Shown one piece after another: positions 23,738 to 36,959 of a stretch of DNA of 64,000 nt. Position numbers and translations under genes: made by a program. The DNA lies in contig NC_030856.1 of assembly GCF_000208745.1 (NCBI RefSeq), forward strand, positions 18,681,260 through 18,745,259. The letters are read 5' to 3'. Origin of the DNA: Theobroma cacao (taxonomy: Eukaryota > Streptophyta > Magnoliopsida > Malvales > Malvaceae). The notes beneath the pieces are model-generated. The model was not told the DNA's origin, did not search any database, and saw nothing but the letters and a program-made list of their open reading frames with translations. Every line of letters starts with the position of its first letter. Position 1 is the first letter of the stretch.

Positions 23738-26280
23738 ATGGTAGGAGATCGATCTTGGATGTACAATCGACTAACTTCTAATGGATTCATTAGAGATGAA
23801 TTTATAATTGGAGTTCAACAATTCATTGAATTTGCATTATCTAATCATACATTTATGTGGGAGAATAAGATTAGATGTCCTTGTTCTCAATGTAGCAACA
23901 ACAAGTTTTAAATTCCGATAAGGTGACAGATCACATCTTTAAAAAGGGTTTTACTGGTGCTTACACAGTATGGAGTTTACATAGGCAATATGATGTTGGA
24001 CAATCATTTAGAAATGGAGATGACATGCAGGGAGAACCATATGCTAGTCATTTGGAATATGGGGAATATGAGGAACCTACATATGAAGAGGAAATAGAAA
24101 ATCTATATGCTAGAATCGTTATGGATGCTATGGGTCCGAAAGTTGCTTTCAATTCTAGTCATGATAATCAATCAAGATTTGTGGAGGAAGATTTAAATCT
24201 GAATACGGGTAGCTTTTACTCTTTGTTAAGGAACGCGGATGAACCTTTGTGGTCAGGTTGCACAAAGTACACACTACTTTCAATTGTGTCGTAAATTTTA
24301 AATGTGAAATCAGAGTTTAATTTGAGTGAATCGTGTTTTGATTGTTTATTGGAAATGCTAAAGAATATGTTGCCATCAAATGAAACTTTACCTAGTGACT
24401 TCTATAGAATGAAAAAGATGATGGCAAAGCTTGGACTTGGATATATCAAAATTTATTCTTGTAGAAACAATTGCATCTTGTTTTATAAGGAAACTGCTAA
24501 TTTGGAGTATTGTATGATATGTGGTCATCCTCGGTATAAAATGGCGAAATTAAGTGTCAAAAGGCAGAAAAAAATTCCTTATAAGATTTTGCGTTACTTG
24601 CCACTTATACCAAGGCTTCAAAGGCTTTATATGTCAGGAAAAATTACTGAACATATGACGTGGCATGCGCAGAACCAAAGTGATGATGGAGTACTTAGAC
24701 ACCCTGTTGATGGTGAGGCTTGGCAAAACTTCAACCGCACACATGAGTTATTTGCAATGGAACCTCAGAATGTCATATTAGGGTTATGTACTGATGGTTT
24801 CAATCCTTTCAGACCAACTACAAAACCTTACTCTGTTTGGCCTGTAATGCTCACTATGTACAATTTACCCCCATGGATGTGTATGAAACAACCATATATA
24901 TATTTCTTAATATGGTTATTCCGGGGAAGAAAAGTCCAAGCCAAAACATAGATATTTTCTTGAGACCTTTGATAGATGAGTTGAAAGTATTGTGGACTGA
25001 GGGTGTTATCACATATGATGCCTATAGGAAACAAAATTTTCAACTAAGGGCAGCATTATTATGGACAATTAATGATTTTTCTGCTTATGGTATGTTGTCA
25101 GGGTGAAGCACTCATGGACGATTATCATGTCCTTATTGCATGGAACGCTCTAAGGCATTCATATTGGATCATGGTAGGAAACCTTGTTTTTTTTATTGTC
25201 ATCGACAATTTTTGCCACTTAATCATCCCTTTAGGAGGTAGAGAGATAAATTTCTTAGAAAAAGAGTTGAGCATGACTTCTCAATTCCTCAATTATCAGG
25301 TGAAGAAATATTGTCACAATTGAATTCACTTCTTGATATCCCATTTGGAACAAAATGTGGTGAACAAAAGATTCTGGATTACGATGTAAGTAATAATTGG
25401 GTGAAAAAAAGTATATTCTGGGAATTACCTTATTGGCATACGCTTCTTATTCGTCACAATCTAGACGTGATACGTATTAAACGTAATGTATTTGAGAATA
25501 TATTCGACACAATGATGGATGTTAAGGGGAAGACGAAAGACAACTTAAAGGCATAACAAGATTTGAAGGTGTATTGCAAGCGTCCAGAATTGGAATTAGT
25601 GGAAAATAATGGAAATATTTTCATGCCTAAGGCTTCGTACACTTTAAGTAAGGAGGAAAGAAAAATTGTTTGTGCTTGGGTGAAACAATTAAGATTACTT
25701 GATGGTTTTGCATCGAACATATCTCGGTGTGTTAATGAGATCAATTGCAAATTTTATGGGATGAAAAGTCATGATTGTCACATTTTTTTTCAGCGATTAC
25801 TCCCAATTGTCTTTCGTGATAATGTACCTCACTTAATTTGGGATGCGATTACTGAGATATCTCATTTTTTTAGAGACTTATGCTCAATTGAACTACATGT
25901 ACATCAAATGAAAGCTTGGGAAGGAAAAATATGTGAAACTATATACAAACTAGAAAAGATCTTTCTTCTCGGTTTCTTTGACTCTATGGAGCATTTGCTA
26001 ATTCATTTACCTTATGAGGTAGAAGTTGGAGGACCCATCCAGTATCGATAGATGTATCCATTTGAAAGGTACTATATCTGTTATTTATTATCTAATAGTT
26101 TATTAGAAGAGTTTTAGGTACTTATTAAGTATCATGAATATTATGATGTTTAGGTTTTTGCATGCTTTGAAGAAGAAAGTGAAAAATCGCACATTTGTTG
26201 AAGGATCTATATGTAAGGCTTATATGATCAAGGAAATCTCCTTGTTTTGCTCATTGTATTTTGAACCTACTGTATGAACA
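23738..26280 (+). pseudogene. CACTA tnp2-type transposase, broken (N-terminal and core domains)
   Basis: The transposase cuts and joins transposon ends. An ATG at 23738 starts a transposase-associated domain ('RSWMYNR' to 'CPCSQCSN', about 57 residues) that ends in a stop at 23909-23911. The tnp2 core follows in other frames: 23923-24294, 24304-24951 ('SCRNNCILFYKE', 'HPVDGEAW', 'GLCTDGFNPF'), and 24837-25556 ('LRAALLWTINDF'). A DUF4218 domain lies at 25563-26051 ('MKSHDCHIFFQRLLP', 'LEKIFLLGFFDSMEHL') and is cut by a TAG at 26049-26051 where the family has Trp before 'MYPFER'. Its end continues near 26150-26280. The Asp residues in 'VDG' and 'TDG' match conserved acidic positions of the family. 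At least five frame breaks make it non-functional, although some gaps may be introns. Confidence 0.9.
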
Positions 26281-26599
26281 ATATTAAATCGAGTGCAACA
26301 TAATGATGATGCAGGAGACGTGGACTTTCGTGGTCGCCTTTCGATTTTCACTCATCCTGGATGAGCTTTTGGTCCATTAGATAAATCTCGATTTTTAAAT
26401 AAGGATGAGTTTTATGCTACTGAGCTATATGTTTTAATGAATTACGAAGAAATGGTCCCATACATTAAGTAAGTACTATTCTACCATAATCCTTCCATGA
26501 TTGATCATAAAGAATGAACTTAATTTGTAAATTACGATTATGATGATAGAATATTTGATGATATGGTGAAAAAAAATGTGCATATATCAGAAGATGAAT

Positions 26600-27375
26600 T
26601 GGAGAAAGTACGTGATGCAAGATTCGTGAAATGGTTTAAAGAATATGTAAGTTGATGTAAATTAGAAGTGAAATTTTAATAACAAGTATGCATTACTTAT
26701 GAAAATTAACCATTCTTGATCTTCTATTACATGTTGGTAGGTTTCAAAACGTAGGGATGAAATTGACCCACATATACTTGAAATCTCTCATGGTCTAGGA
26801 CGTATGAAAAGGTGTTACAAAGGATACTTCGTGAATGGTTTTAATTTTCACACCCTAACTACGGGCAAAATCGTAAGACAATGAATAGTGGGGTATGCAT
26901 AAAAAGGAGTTTTTACAATGATTATGAGTGTGACTTTTATGGTATTTTGGTGGATATAATCGAGTTGGAGTATTTTGGTGTGGGAAACAAAGTTGTGCTA
27001 TTTAACTGTCACTGGTTTGGCACTGAAAAAGGTATTAAGGTATACCCTTTTCATGGCTTTGTTGAAATTAAACACAACTCAATACTTGCCACTAATGAAC
27101 CATTTGTTTTAGTTGGACAAGCTCAGCAAGTTTATTACAGTAGTTATCCATCTACCAAAAGAGACTGACATGATTGGTGGGTAGTATTTAAAACAAAAGC
27201 TAAAAGTAGATTCCACCTTCCTAGTAGTGGAGATAGAGAAAATGAAATTGATTTGAATGAAGAAGTGTACCAAGAAGATCATGTCTCTATTCCAATTAAT
27301 GTTACTCCTTTGGAAGAACTTGATACTATACAGTTTTAGCAAGTGGTGATTACGAAGAGGTTAATCTCTTGATTA
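26600..27375 (+). pseudogene. CACTA tnp2 transposase, DUF4216 and linker
   Basis: This is the C-terminal part of the same transposase. A piece before 26870 ('WFKEYV', then 'ISHGLGRM') leads into a DUF4216 domain at 26881-27168 ('GILVDIIELEYFG', 'VVLFNCHWFGTEKG', 'FVLVGQAQQVYY'). A TGA at 27166-27168 interrupts it. The frame then goes on past a conserved linker to 27375, where the family-B solo LTR is inserted at GATTA. The last codons before the insertion join in frame with the acidic tail at 43479. Confidence 0.87.
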
Positions 27376-28894
27376 TGTAGTACCTTGTACTTTGATATAG
27401 TGGCTAATAAAGCTTACGTGTGAAACCTCAACCTTCATAGACGCATAACTCGAGGTGGAACTTATGTTTAAAGGTTTAATTTTAGCTAATGATTCTAGTT
27501 TTATGTTACTTATAATTATCTTATGTCGTTATAAGAGTAGGATCAAAATTAATTTTAATTGGTGAAGAAAGGTACATAATAAACAATAACCCTATTTGCA
27601 TATATTTCAGTTTTTCAAGTATATCTCCCACTACAGAAGTTCAAATAACATGATTTTTTACCATTAAAAAGCTAAGAGGCAGGGCTACAACTTTGATGTT
27701 TACCACTTTTCCCACTTCTAGCAGGAAGGTGGCCCAAATCTTTTTCGAAGTGAAAGGACTGCGCTAGAATAACCGAAATTGGCAGAATGTTTAAGCGCCA
27801 CGACATTGGAAATTGAGAGCCGTGGCCCTCACCGTAAATTCTACAAATAACAAGATTTTGGGGTTTTTGAAGCTAGGACTTTTGGGGGCTACTTAAGGGA
27901 CCTCTTTCAGAGGATTTTGGACCTTTTCCTAGTGTCAAAAGAGTAATAGATTTCACAAGAACAAGAGGAAGACAAGTGGCATTGCTAAGGGCATTATTGT
28001 AATTTCATGAAAAATTGGATAAGATTTAACTATAAATATCTTCATTCTCCAGTACCTTCCTCAGATTTCCAGCACTTCATCTTCTTCTTCTTCCTCCCAT
28101 CCCACATTTCTTCACCTTCCATGGGAGTACTCTTCAAGCTTCCATAACTCTCTCAAGTTAGCCTTCATTTTCATGCTTTTGTGCATTTTTTTTACAGAAC
28201 CTCTTATGCTCTTTCACTCTTTCACCTTAAAACCCTTGAAATGTCTTAAATCAATACTTTCTCTCATTAATTAGGGTTTTAGATAGAGAAAGAAAGACCT
28301 TCTATAATAGTTGAGAATTCTTGAGGAGATATTCAATTGCAAATCTAGCAAGGTGAGAATTTAAATTGAGTTGATATTTTAGTTGTTGAGAATGATTAAT
28401 AGTTAGATTTATGAGTGTTTTGTAGTTGAGGTAGTTTATTCATTTTGGTGTGATTATCATAGTGCAAATAAATAGCCACTTGATGGTAGTTGGAAGCTAA
28501 TTAGGAATAACTAGTGGAACATGATTTAAGAGATAGCTTTTAGAATTATGGTTATGTGATTGAGTTGATTGTGATGCTAATGTGTGATAGGTTCCACCAA
28601 AACCCCATATCATCTTTCGGGGCATTAATGGAATTTGGATCTACTTTAAGAATCAACAAAGACATGTGAGTGAACTTGCACTTCAAAATGATTTTGGGAA
28701 TGTGAATGTATTGTATAAAACATTGGTTGATTTTATCCAACTTTTCTTAAACGGGTGCCTTGGGAACAAGCCCTTGAAAATTTGTCATTTTATTGTGAAA
28801 TGTGGCTGTTATGGATTCATGCACTACTACATTATGTTGATATATATATATATATATGTTGTGCATGATAGTTGATATTGTGTGATAATTATAA

Positions 28895-29085
28895 CCATGT
28901 GTGTGCACGATGTGGGGGGATGCACATGCCGGTGATGACGGTGGTGAGGGAGATGGATAATGATAGTGCCCGTGTGCATGATGTAGGGGCATGTACACGA
29001 TGGCACTGACTGTGCACGATGTGGGGGGATGCACACGATGACTCCAGCTATGTGCACGATGTAGGGGGATGCACATGAGCTAGGG
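28895..29085 (+). repeat. GC-richer tandem repeat within family-B LTR copy 2
   Basis: A unit close to TGTGCACGATGTGGGGGGAT followed by GCACA recurs about four times with spacers (near 28900, 28973, 29008 and 29050). Copy 1 of the LTR has a two-copy repeat of a related kind at about 17160-17235, with TGTGCGAGTAGGGAGTGCAC cores. The repeat has therefore expanded or diverged between the two insertions. Confidence 0.75.
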
Positions 29086-29751
29086 AGGCGATGGATATAT
29101 ATATACACATATGTTTGCATATGTTCACATGTATTAATGCAATAAAGATTTTATGAATAACATGTGTGACTATAATGTATGTGGAGTCCTGCTTGCTGAA
29201 CCTTGAGCAATTTTTTTTTAGTGTTCCAAATTGATTTGCATTGCAGTGAAATGGTTTATTTGGGATGAAAGGAAGTCTTTCTTGTTGCTCTGTTTCTCAC
29301 TGCAGCGAGAATGAAACTTTCTGTTCTGCTTATCATTTGGCTGGTTTTTGCCATATTTTCCACTTCTCCAATTTCATATTGAATATGAATTCTCTATCGT
29401 CACATGATTTAGCAACCAAGGGTTCAATTGAAGGTTTTAATAAGGACTTAAACTAAAGTGCATCGTTTTCAAATAAGTGCATTATGATTTCAAACTTTTC
29501 CTTATTATATTGCTTGTTCCCTTCCTATGTTCACTCATTGAGTTTGTACTCACGTTTTTAAAATTCATGTTTTAGGTTTCCTGAGTTAAAGCTGATTGGA
29601 TCCTAGAGCAAGGTGTTCCTCCCTATACATTGCTCGGTAGGTTTAACTTGACACTAAGTGTTATCAATCGTGCCTAGAGTCATTCCGTTGACAGTTAAGG
29701 TCTAATTATGTATATATGAATATTTAATGTGAAACATTAAGAATCATTTGT

Positions 29752-32700
29752 TGTCACGACCCGGAACCTCCCTCGAGCCCATGACAACTGCTGCGATGTC
29801 TCGATTGACACTCATTTCCCGGAATGCCAATCGGAACCCCGCAAGGCTTATGTATCAATTTCTTACCTTTCTTGTGAGCAATCGTTGTTAAACATTCCGT
29901 TTTAAACAATTACCAATCGTTTCTGGCTCAAGTAAATCAAAAGACAAAAATTATTTTATTTTTTTAAAAAAGATTTATAGACAAATATTACTATTCAAAA
30001 TATTAATTAAAATATAGCATTTTTATATAAAACAATATTTATAGAAACACGTGTAAGTAATCTTTTGTAACGTGGAAGTAAAATAAATTCATACATACAA
30101 TAATTTACAAAGTTATAATGTACAATAATAATTACAATGACAAGTGGCCCATAAATACACCAAGTGTTGGTGATAGTAACTTACTGTCTGTGAGATAAAG
30201 GGGTCAATTGGAATCCTCGACAAAATCGGGTATCTACAAGCTACCACAGGCCTGAAATATTTGGAAAGGAGGTGGGTGAGATTTTGCAATCCCAATGAGT
30301 AAACAGACATTATCATAAAATATCTAAATGCGAGTAAAATGGAGGCAAGTTTAAACAACAAATCACAAACCATTTCATAAAGTTTTCAATTTATTTCTTC
30401 AACCATAAAATATTTGTAATTTACCAAAACAGTTGTTAAGGCTTATAACTTTTATTAAAAACAGGGCTCAAGTCAAAAACTAGTCCTCGGGGATACCTTG
30501 GCTGAGGCATCTAACCGAATCCGCCAAGGTTGTTAAGATATTTACATGTTAAACACATGTTAGTTTTGAAAACAAGTCGTTCCTTGGCGTTGGCCGAGTT
30601 ACACATTCACGTCGGGGTTCGACGTGAAGTTAGCTCTAACACTACCCCGGGAGTTACCCTCCTCGCCTCTACAACAGGAGTAACTATGTAACCGGATTTA
30701 CCGTACCCCTCTAATAGGCAGTCCACAGAAACCCATCACTGCAGTGACTAAACCCACCAATTTTAATAAAATTTCGACTGTCACGACTCGGAACCTCCCT
30801 CAAGCCCATGACAACCGCCGCGACATCCCGACTAACACTCATTACCCGAAATGACAATTAGAATCCCGCAAGGCTTACATATCAGTTTTAAATAATTTCC
30901 AGTCATTTTCGGCTCAAGTAAATCAAAAGACAAAAATATAGCCTTTTTTATATAAAATAATATTTATAGAAACACGTGTAAGTAATCTTTTGTAATTTAG
31001 AAGTCAAATAAATTCATGCATACAATAATTTACAAAGTTATAATGTACAATAATAATTACAATGACAAGTGGCCCATAAATACACCAAGTGTTGGTGATA
31101 GTAACCTACTGTCTGTGAGATAGAGGGGTCAACTAGAATCCTCGACAAAATCGGCTATCTACAAGCTACCACCTGAAATATTTGGAAAGGAGGTGGGTGA
31201 GATTTTGCAATCCCAATGAGTAAACAGACATTATCATAAATATCTAAAGGCGAGTAAAATGGAGGCAAGTTTAAACAACAAATCACAAACCATTTCATAA
31301 GGTTTTCAATTTATTTCTTAAACCATAAAATATTTGTAATTTACCAAAACAGTTGTTAAGGCTTATGACTTTTATTAAAAACATGGCTCAAGCCAAAAAC
31401 TAATCCTCGGGGATACCTTGGCCGAGGCATCTAACCGAGTCCGCCAAGGTTGCTAAGATATTTACATGTTAAACACATGTTAGTTTTGAAAACAAGTCGT
31501 TCCTTAGCATTGGCAGAGTTACACATTCACGTGGGGGTTTGATGTGAAGCGAGCTCTAACACTACCTTGGGAGTTACCCTCCTCGCCTCTACAATCGGAG
31601 TAACTATATAACCGGATTTACCGTGCCCCTCTAATAGGCAGTCCACGGAAACCCACCACTGCAGTGACTAAACCCACCAATTTTAATAAAATTTCGACAA
31701 TATAACGTGGCTTTTATTTATTTATCCAGCCTGCATAGTAAAAGACAACTTACATAAATTCCCAATGCAATTATAAAATATAGCCACATATACTCATATA
31801 TCATAAGCCATTCATAGGAAAATATATTTTTCAAGACAATTGGCAGCCTCCAATTACTCAATTTCATGATTAAAAATTTCTTATTTTAGATGAGCAACAC
31901 AATGAATTTATTTGGCACATTTATTTTTAAAACATCAAAAGTCCCATTTTAATCTCATTTTCGTTTCATAAAATACATAAAGATCATTTAAAAATAAACT
32001 CCAGATAATTTACAATAATAATAGGTTTACTCACCATTTGTACAAATTAAATGCTTTCTAGGCGCCCCGATCACTGTTCGTCGAGTACGACTTCCTTGCC
32101 TTTACCGAAAGGCTCTCCTCCTAGACACATTGCAAAAATTTCACAATTTACCACATTGATGCTAAATCACTATATAATTGACTTAAATCCTATACTAATG
32201 CATGGTATGAAATGCAATAGCCTAAAACGGTTTAAACGCGATATTAATCTATTTTTGACACTTTACCCGTTAAATTGCTAATGCGTTCCATTTTAGCTCT
32301 AAATTGTCCAATTTTCTCTCCAACATTTCTAACCATTAAATATCAGCCAATAATCCTCTAAAATCACCAAAATCAGCTCACTTTTCTCCTTAGAAAATTC
32401 GGTCAAAATGGGATATTTACTCGGTTAATTTTCCACTTTGTTTTTCTATCACATTTACCTATTTTTCATCATTTTCTCTTCATTTCTCTTAGAATAAAAA
32501 TCAGTTCATCATCATTGTACATCAATGCATATTCGGCCAAGGGTGGGTATTGTGAGAATTTCATGCTTTCTTGCCCAATTTGATTTCTATACACATTTAA
32601 CTAACTAAAACTACTAATTTAACTAAGAATCAAAACCTAAAATTTTCAAAATCTCTCCCCTTGAAATTCGACCAGCCCTTGGTTTCACTTTCGGATCTCT

Positions 32701-35375
32701 CTCCTCAAGCATGCTAAATGGAAATAAAGGCATAAGAAAGGTAGAAATCAAGCTAAAGTCAAAAAATCTTACCGTTAGACGCATAAACGGATGAAAAACG
32801 CTATTTCCCCTTTGAATTTTCTAGTTTTCCTTTGGTTTTTCCCTTTTCTTCCTTTCCTCTCTATTTTCTCTCTTGTTCTCTCCTTATGGCCGGCCATCAC
32901 CTGATGTGGGGTTTAAATGAGCTGATTTTTCATTAAAATAATATTAAACAATTAAAAAGTGCCATGTGCCACTTTTCCATTGGCCCATTTTTAAAATTTC
33001 ATCCTTTAAACTGTAATTTTTCACCACTTAAAGTACCATAGTTATTCATACCAAAAATAAATAAATCCTATGATTTTGACAAGTTTTGGGTGGTGAAAAT
33101 TATAGTTTTTACCCCGGGGCAACAAAATTACCGCTTTGCTCCTATGTTTTCAAAAATTGCTGAAATTGAAATTTTTCACTTCCTATCATTAAATTATACT
33201 CCAAATAGTTAATCTTGGTCAAAAATTTCACTCCATGATCAAATTATTATCTTAGGTGGCAAAATGACGATTTTGCCCCTGAACATCAAAATTTTCAATT
33301 TTTTTCCAAATGAACCCTCGAACTCCGAACAATCATTTTTAGTCATTCCTGGACTGTAAAATATTAAATTTCATCCTACGATTCCTATTTGAACTAGTTC
33401 GAGGTTAAATCAACTCAAGTGCACCGTTAGGTACAATATCGGGTTTCGTCTATTCGTAGGAACTTTCCTAGCATAATAACATGCTACTCAGTGCATGTAT
33501 GTCATGACATGTATTTATAGGGTCGGGTTTTACATCGACAGTATAACATGGCTTTTATTTATTTACCCAGCCTACATAGTATAAGACAGCTTATATAAAT
33601 TCCCGATACAATTATAAAATATATGCACATATACTCATATATCATAAGCCATTCATAGGAAAATATATTTTTCAAGACAATTGGCAGCTTCCAATTACTC
33701 AATTTCATAATCAAAAGTTTCTTATTTCAAATAATCAACACAATATATTTATTTATCACATTTATTTTTAAAACATCAAAAGTCTCATTTTAATCTCATT
33801 TTCATTTCATAAAATACATGAAGAGCATTTAAAAATAAACTCTAGATAATTTACAATAATCATAGGTTTACTCACCGTTTGTACAAATTAAATGCTTTCT
33901 AGGTGCCTCGATCACTGTTCGTCGGGTACGACTTCCTTGCCTTTACCGGTAGGCTCTCCTCCTAGACACATTGCAAAAATTATACAATTCACCACATTGA
34001 TGCTAAATCACCATATAATTGACTTAAATCCTATACTAATGCATCGTATGAAATGCAATAGCCTAAAACGGCCTAAATGCGGTATTAACCTATTTTTGGC
34101 ACTTTACCCGATAAATTGCTAACGCGCTCCATTTTAGCTTTAAATTATCTCATTTTCTCTCCAACATTTCTAACCATTAAATATCAGCCAATAACTCTCT
34201 AAAATCACCAAAATCAGCTCACTTTCCTCCTTGGAAAATTCGACCAAAAATGGGACATTAACTCGGTTAATTTTCCACTTTGTTTTTCTATCACATTTAA
34301 CCATTTTTCATCATTTTCTCTTCATTTCTCTTAGAATAAAAATCAGTTCATCATCATTGTACATCATTGAATATTCGGCCAAGGGTGGGTATTGTGAGAA
34401 TTTCAAGCTTTCTTTCCGAATTTGATTTCTATACACATTTAACTAACTAAAACTACCAATTTAACTAAGAATTAAAACATAAAAATTTCAAAATCCCTCC
34501 CCTTGAAATTCGGCCAGCCCTTGGTATCACTTTTTGATCTCTCTCCTCAAGCATGCTAAATGGAAACAAAGGCATACCAAAGGTAAAAATCAAGCTACAG
34601 TCGAAAAATCTTACCGTTAGACGTGTAAACGGACGAAAAACGCGAATTCCCCTTTGAATTTTCTAGTTTTCCTTTGGTTTTTCTCTTTTCTTCCTTTCCT
34701 CTCTATTTTCTCTCCTATTTTCTCTTTATGGCCGACCATCACCTGATGTGGGTTTAAATGGGCTATTTTCCTTTAAAATAATATTAAATCATTAAAAAGT
34801 GACATGTGTCACTTTTCCATTGGCCCGTTTTTAAAATTGTCCTTTAAACTTCAATTTTTCACCACTTAAAATACCATAGTTATTCATGCCAAAAATAAAT
34901 AAATCCTTTGATTTTGACAAGTTTTGGGTAGTGAAAATTACGATTTTACCTCGAAGAGACAAAATTACCATTTTGCCTCTATGTTTCGAAAATTGCCGGA
35001 ATTGAAAATTTTCACTTCCTATTGAAAATTTTCGATTATACTCCAAATAGTTAATCTTGGTCAAAAATTTCACTCCATGATCAAATTATTATCTTAGGTG
35101 GTAAAATGACGATTTTGCCCCTGAACATCAAATTTTTAATTTTTCCCCAAATGAACCCTCGTACTCCGAACAATCATTTTTAGTCATTCCTGGACTGTAA
35201 AATATTAAATTTTATCATACAATTCCTATTTGAACTAGTTCGAGGTTAAATCAACTCAAGTATACCGTTAGGTACAATACCGAGTTTCGTCTATTCTTAG
35301 GGACTTTCCTAGCGTAAGAACATGTTACTCAGTGCATGTATGTCATGACATGTATTTATAGAGTCGGGTTTTACA
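29752..35375 (-). repeat. 3' LTR of element A, split by a solo LTR
   Basis: The LTR parts are 29752-30778 and 33540-35375, together about 2.86 kb, close to the 2.85 kb of the 5' LTR at 40402-43253. The plus-strand ends are TGTCACGACC and GGTTTTACA, which are TG...CA on either strand. The interrupting solo LTR and its TCGAC duplication lie between the parts. Confidence 0.93.
30779..33534 (-). mobile_element. Solo LTR of family A nested in element A's own 3' LTR
   Basis: A full LTR (about 2.76 kb, TGTCACGACT...GGTTTTACA on plus) with no internal region is flanked by a perfect 5-bp duplication TCGAC (30774-30778 and 33535-33539). The uninterrupted site is seen in the 5' LTR around 41415-41420. 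It is in the same orientation as its host, so this could be mistaken for a tandem LTR duplication. The TSD shows an independent insertion that later lost its body by LTR-LTR recombination. Confidence 0.94.
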
Positions 35376-35392
35376 ATTCTACCCCTCTTAAA
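35376..35392 (-). promoter_or_regulatory. Polypurine tract of element A
   Basis: On the element strand this is a purine-rich run with core AAGAGGGGTAGAA ending directly at the 3' LTR (35375). It primes plus-strand DNA synthesis in reverse transcription. Its place next to the LTR confirms minus orientation. Confidence 0.85.
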
Positions 35393-35414
35393 ATAAAATT
35401 TTGACCTCAACATT

Positions 35415-36157
35415 TCACTTACCAGATTCAACAAATAGATGCGGGTATTAGTTCCTCATCTGATGCTCTGCTTCCCAAGTCATCTCCTCCATTCGAGCAC
35501 TTTTCCACAACACTTAGACCATTGAAATACTCTTGTTCCTCAATGCTCGATCCTTTCGATCCAAGATACTCACAGGTTGCACCTCGAACTTCAAATCGTC
35601 ATGCAACTCGATCGGAGGTGCTTTTAGGATGTGAGAGGGATCTAGTACATATTTCTTAAGCATGGAGACATGGAAAACGTTGTGGATCCGATCTAACTCT
35701 GGAGGTAGTTCTAACCGATAAGCCACTGGTCCAATTCTCTCAATGTTTGGAATGGTCCAATATACCTCGGGTTAAGCTTTCCCCGCTTCGCAAATCGAAT
35801 CACACTTTTCCACTAAGAAACATTAAGAAAAACTCTATCATCGATCTCAAACTCCAAGTCTTTTCTCCATTTATCTGCATAGCTCTTCTGCCTATCCTAG
35901 GCTACCTTTAGCCTCTCTCGTATAACCTTAATCTTTTCATTAGTTAGATCGATCAATTCCACACTAACTAACTTTCTTTCACCCACTCCATCCCAACAAA
36001 GTGGAGTATGACATTTCCTTCCATATACAGCTTCGTACGGTGCCATACCAATGCTAGACTGGAAGCTGTTGTTGTAAGCAAATTCCACTAACGGCAAGTG
36101 TCTATCCCAACTCCCAAGGAAATCCATGACACAAGCCTTTAACATATCCTTCATAGT
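35415..36157 (-). pseudogene. Element A integrase C-terminus and chromodomain-like tail
   Basis: This is the end of pol. It covers the last part of the integrase core and C-terminal domain (35897-36154, 'HLPLVEFAYNNSFQSSIGMAPYE' in part), then a piece with 'HNVFHVSMLKKYV' (35514-35726), and a tail with 'VLWKSARMEEMTWEAE' and 'YPHLF' that corresponds to the chromodomain of Tekay chromoviruses. That domain targets integration to certain chromatin. Stops split it at about 36155, 35896, 35514 and 35443. The final TGA is at 35415-35417. Confidence 0.85.
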
Positions 36158-36870
36158 CTAGATAGTTCTCTCTGACTGACCATCCGTCTGTGGGTGAAAA
36201 GTAGTGGTAAATTTCAATTTGGTTCCGAGAGCTTCTTGAAATTTCGCCCAGAGTCGAGAAGTGAATCGATGATCTCGGTCTGACACTATAGAAACGAGAA
36301 CTCCATGTAGCCTCACAATCTCATCTATATAGAGCTGAGGCAGCTTCTCAATAGAGTATGTACTATGGACAACTAAAAAGTGAGCGGACTTATTCAACCG
36401 ATCTACGATCACCCAGATCGCATCCTTTCCCCTCTGTGTCCGCGGTAGTCCCAAAACAAAATCCATAGTTACATGCTCCCATTTCCACTCGGGAACAAGT
36501 AAAGACTGAAGTGTACCTACTGGCCTCTGATGCTCCGCCTTAACTTGCTGACATACGAGACACTTTGCTACGAATTCTGCTACATCTCGCTTCATACCTG
36601 GCCACCAATAATTCTCCTTGATAGTCCTATACATCTTGGTGCTTCCCGGATGTAATGCATAGGCAAATGAATGGGCTTCTTCCATGATCGCCTGTCTCAA
36701 CTGGTTTCCCTCAGGAACACAAACTCGGTCTCTAAACATCAAGATGTTATCCTCTCTGAATCTGAACTCACTGACACCCCCATCGGTCAATTTTTGAATT
36801 TCTTTTCTTAACTCATCATCAGACCTCTGAATGTCCTTGATCTGATTAAGTAACGAAGGTCGCACAATGA
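36158..36870 (-). pseudogene. Element A integrase (zinc-binding and catalytic domains)
   Basis: Integrase joins the cDNA to host DNA. The open stretch shows the HHCC zinc-binding region ('YALHPGSTKMYRTIKENYWW' and 'CLVCQQVKAEHQ') and the catalytic domain with all three acidic residues: Asp in 'VTMDFVLGLP', Asp in 'IVSDRDHRF' and Glu in 'TDGQSERTI'. A stop follows directly after that Glu block (36155-36157). This is the longest open frame of the window (300 residues, 36158-37060, shared with the RNase H end). Confidence 0.93.
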
Positions 36871-36959
36871 AACTTGCCAATAAGGATCCATCCTCAACAT
36901 TTCTCAATTGGACCCCAAGAGATTTCATCTCTAATAATGTTGGAAAATAATAACTCTGA

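Noticed and set aside
28747..29120. Histidine/cysteine-rich frames of 97-109 residues on minus
   Set aside because: They come from the GC-richer tandem repeat of the B LTR and have no zinc-binding spacing.
32051..32281. A 76-residue frame repeated at 33892-34122, and related frames at 34231 and 42111
   Set aside because: They are the same stretch of the family-A LTR in different copies. Their recurrence reflects LTR homology, not a conserved protein, and stops differ between copies.
30779..33534. Tandem duplication of the element A LTR
   Set aside because: The perfect TCGAC duplication and the clean empty site in the 5' LTR show a separate insertion.
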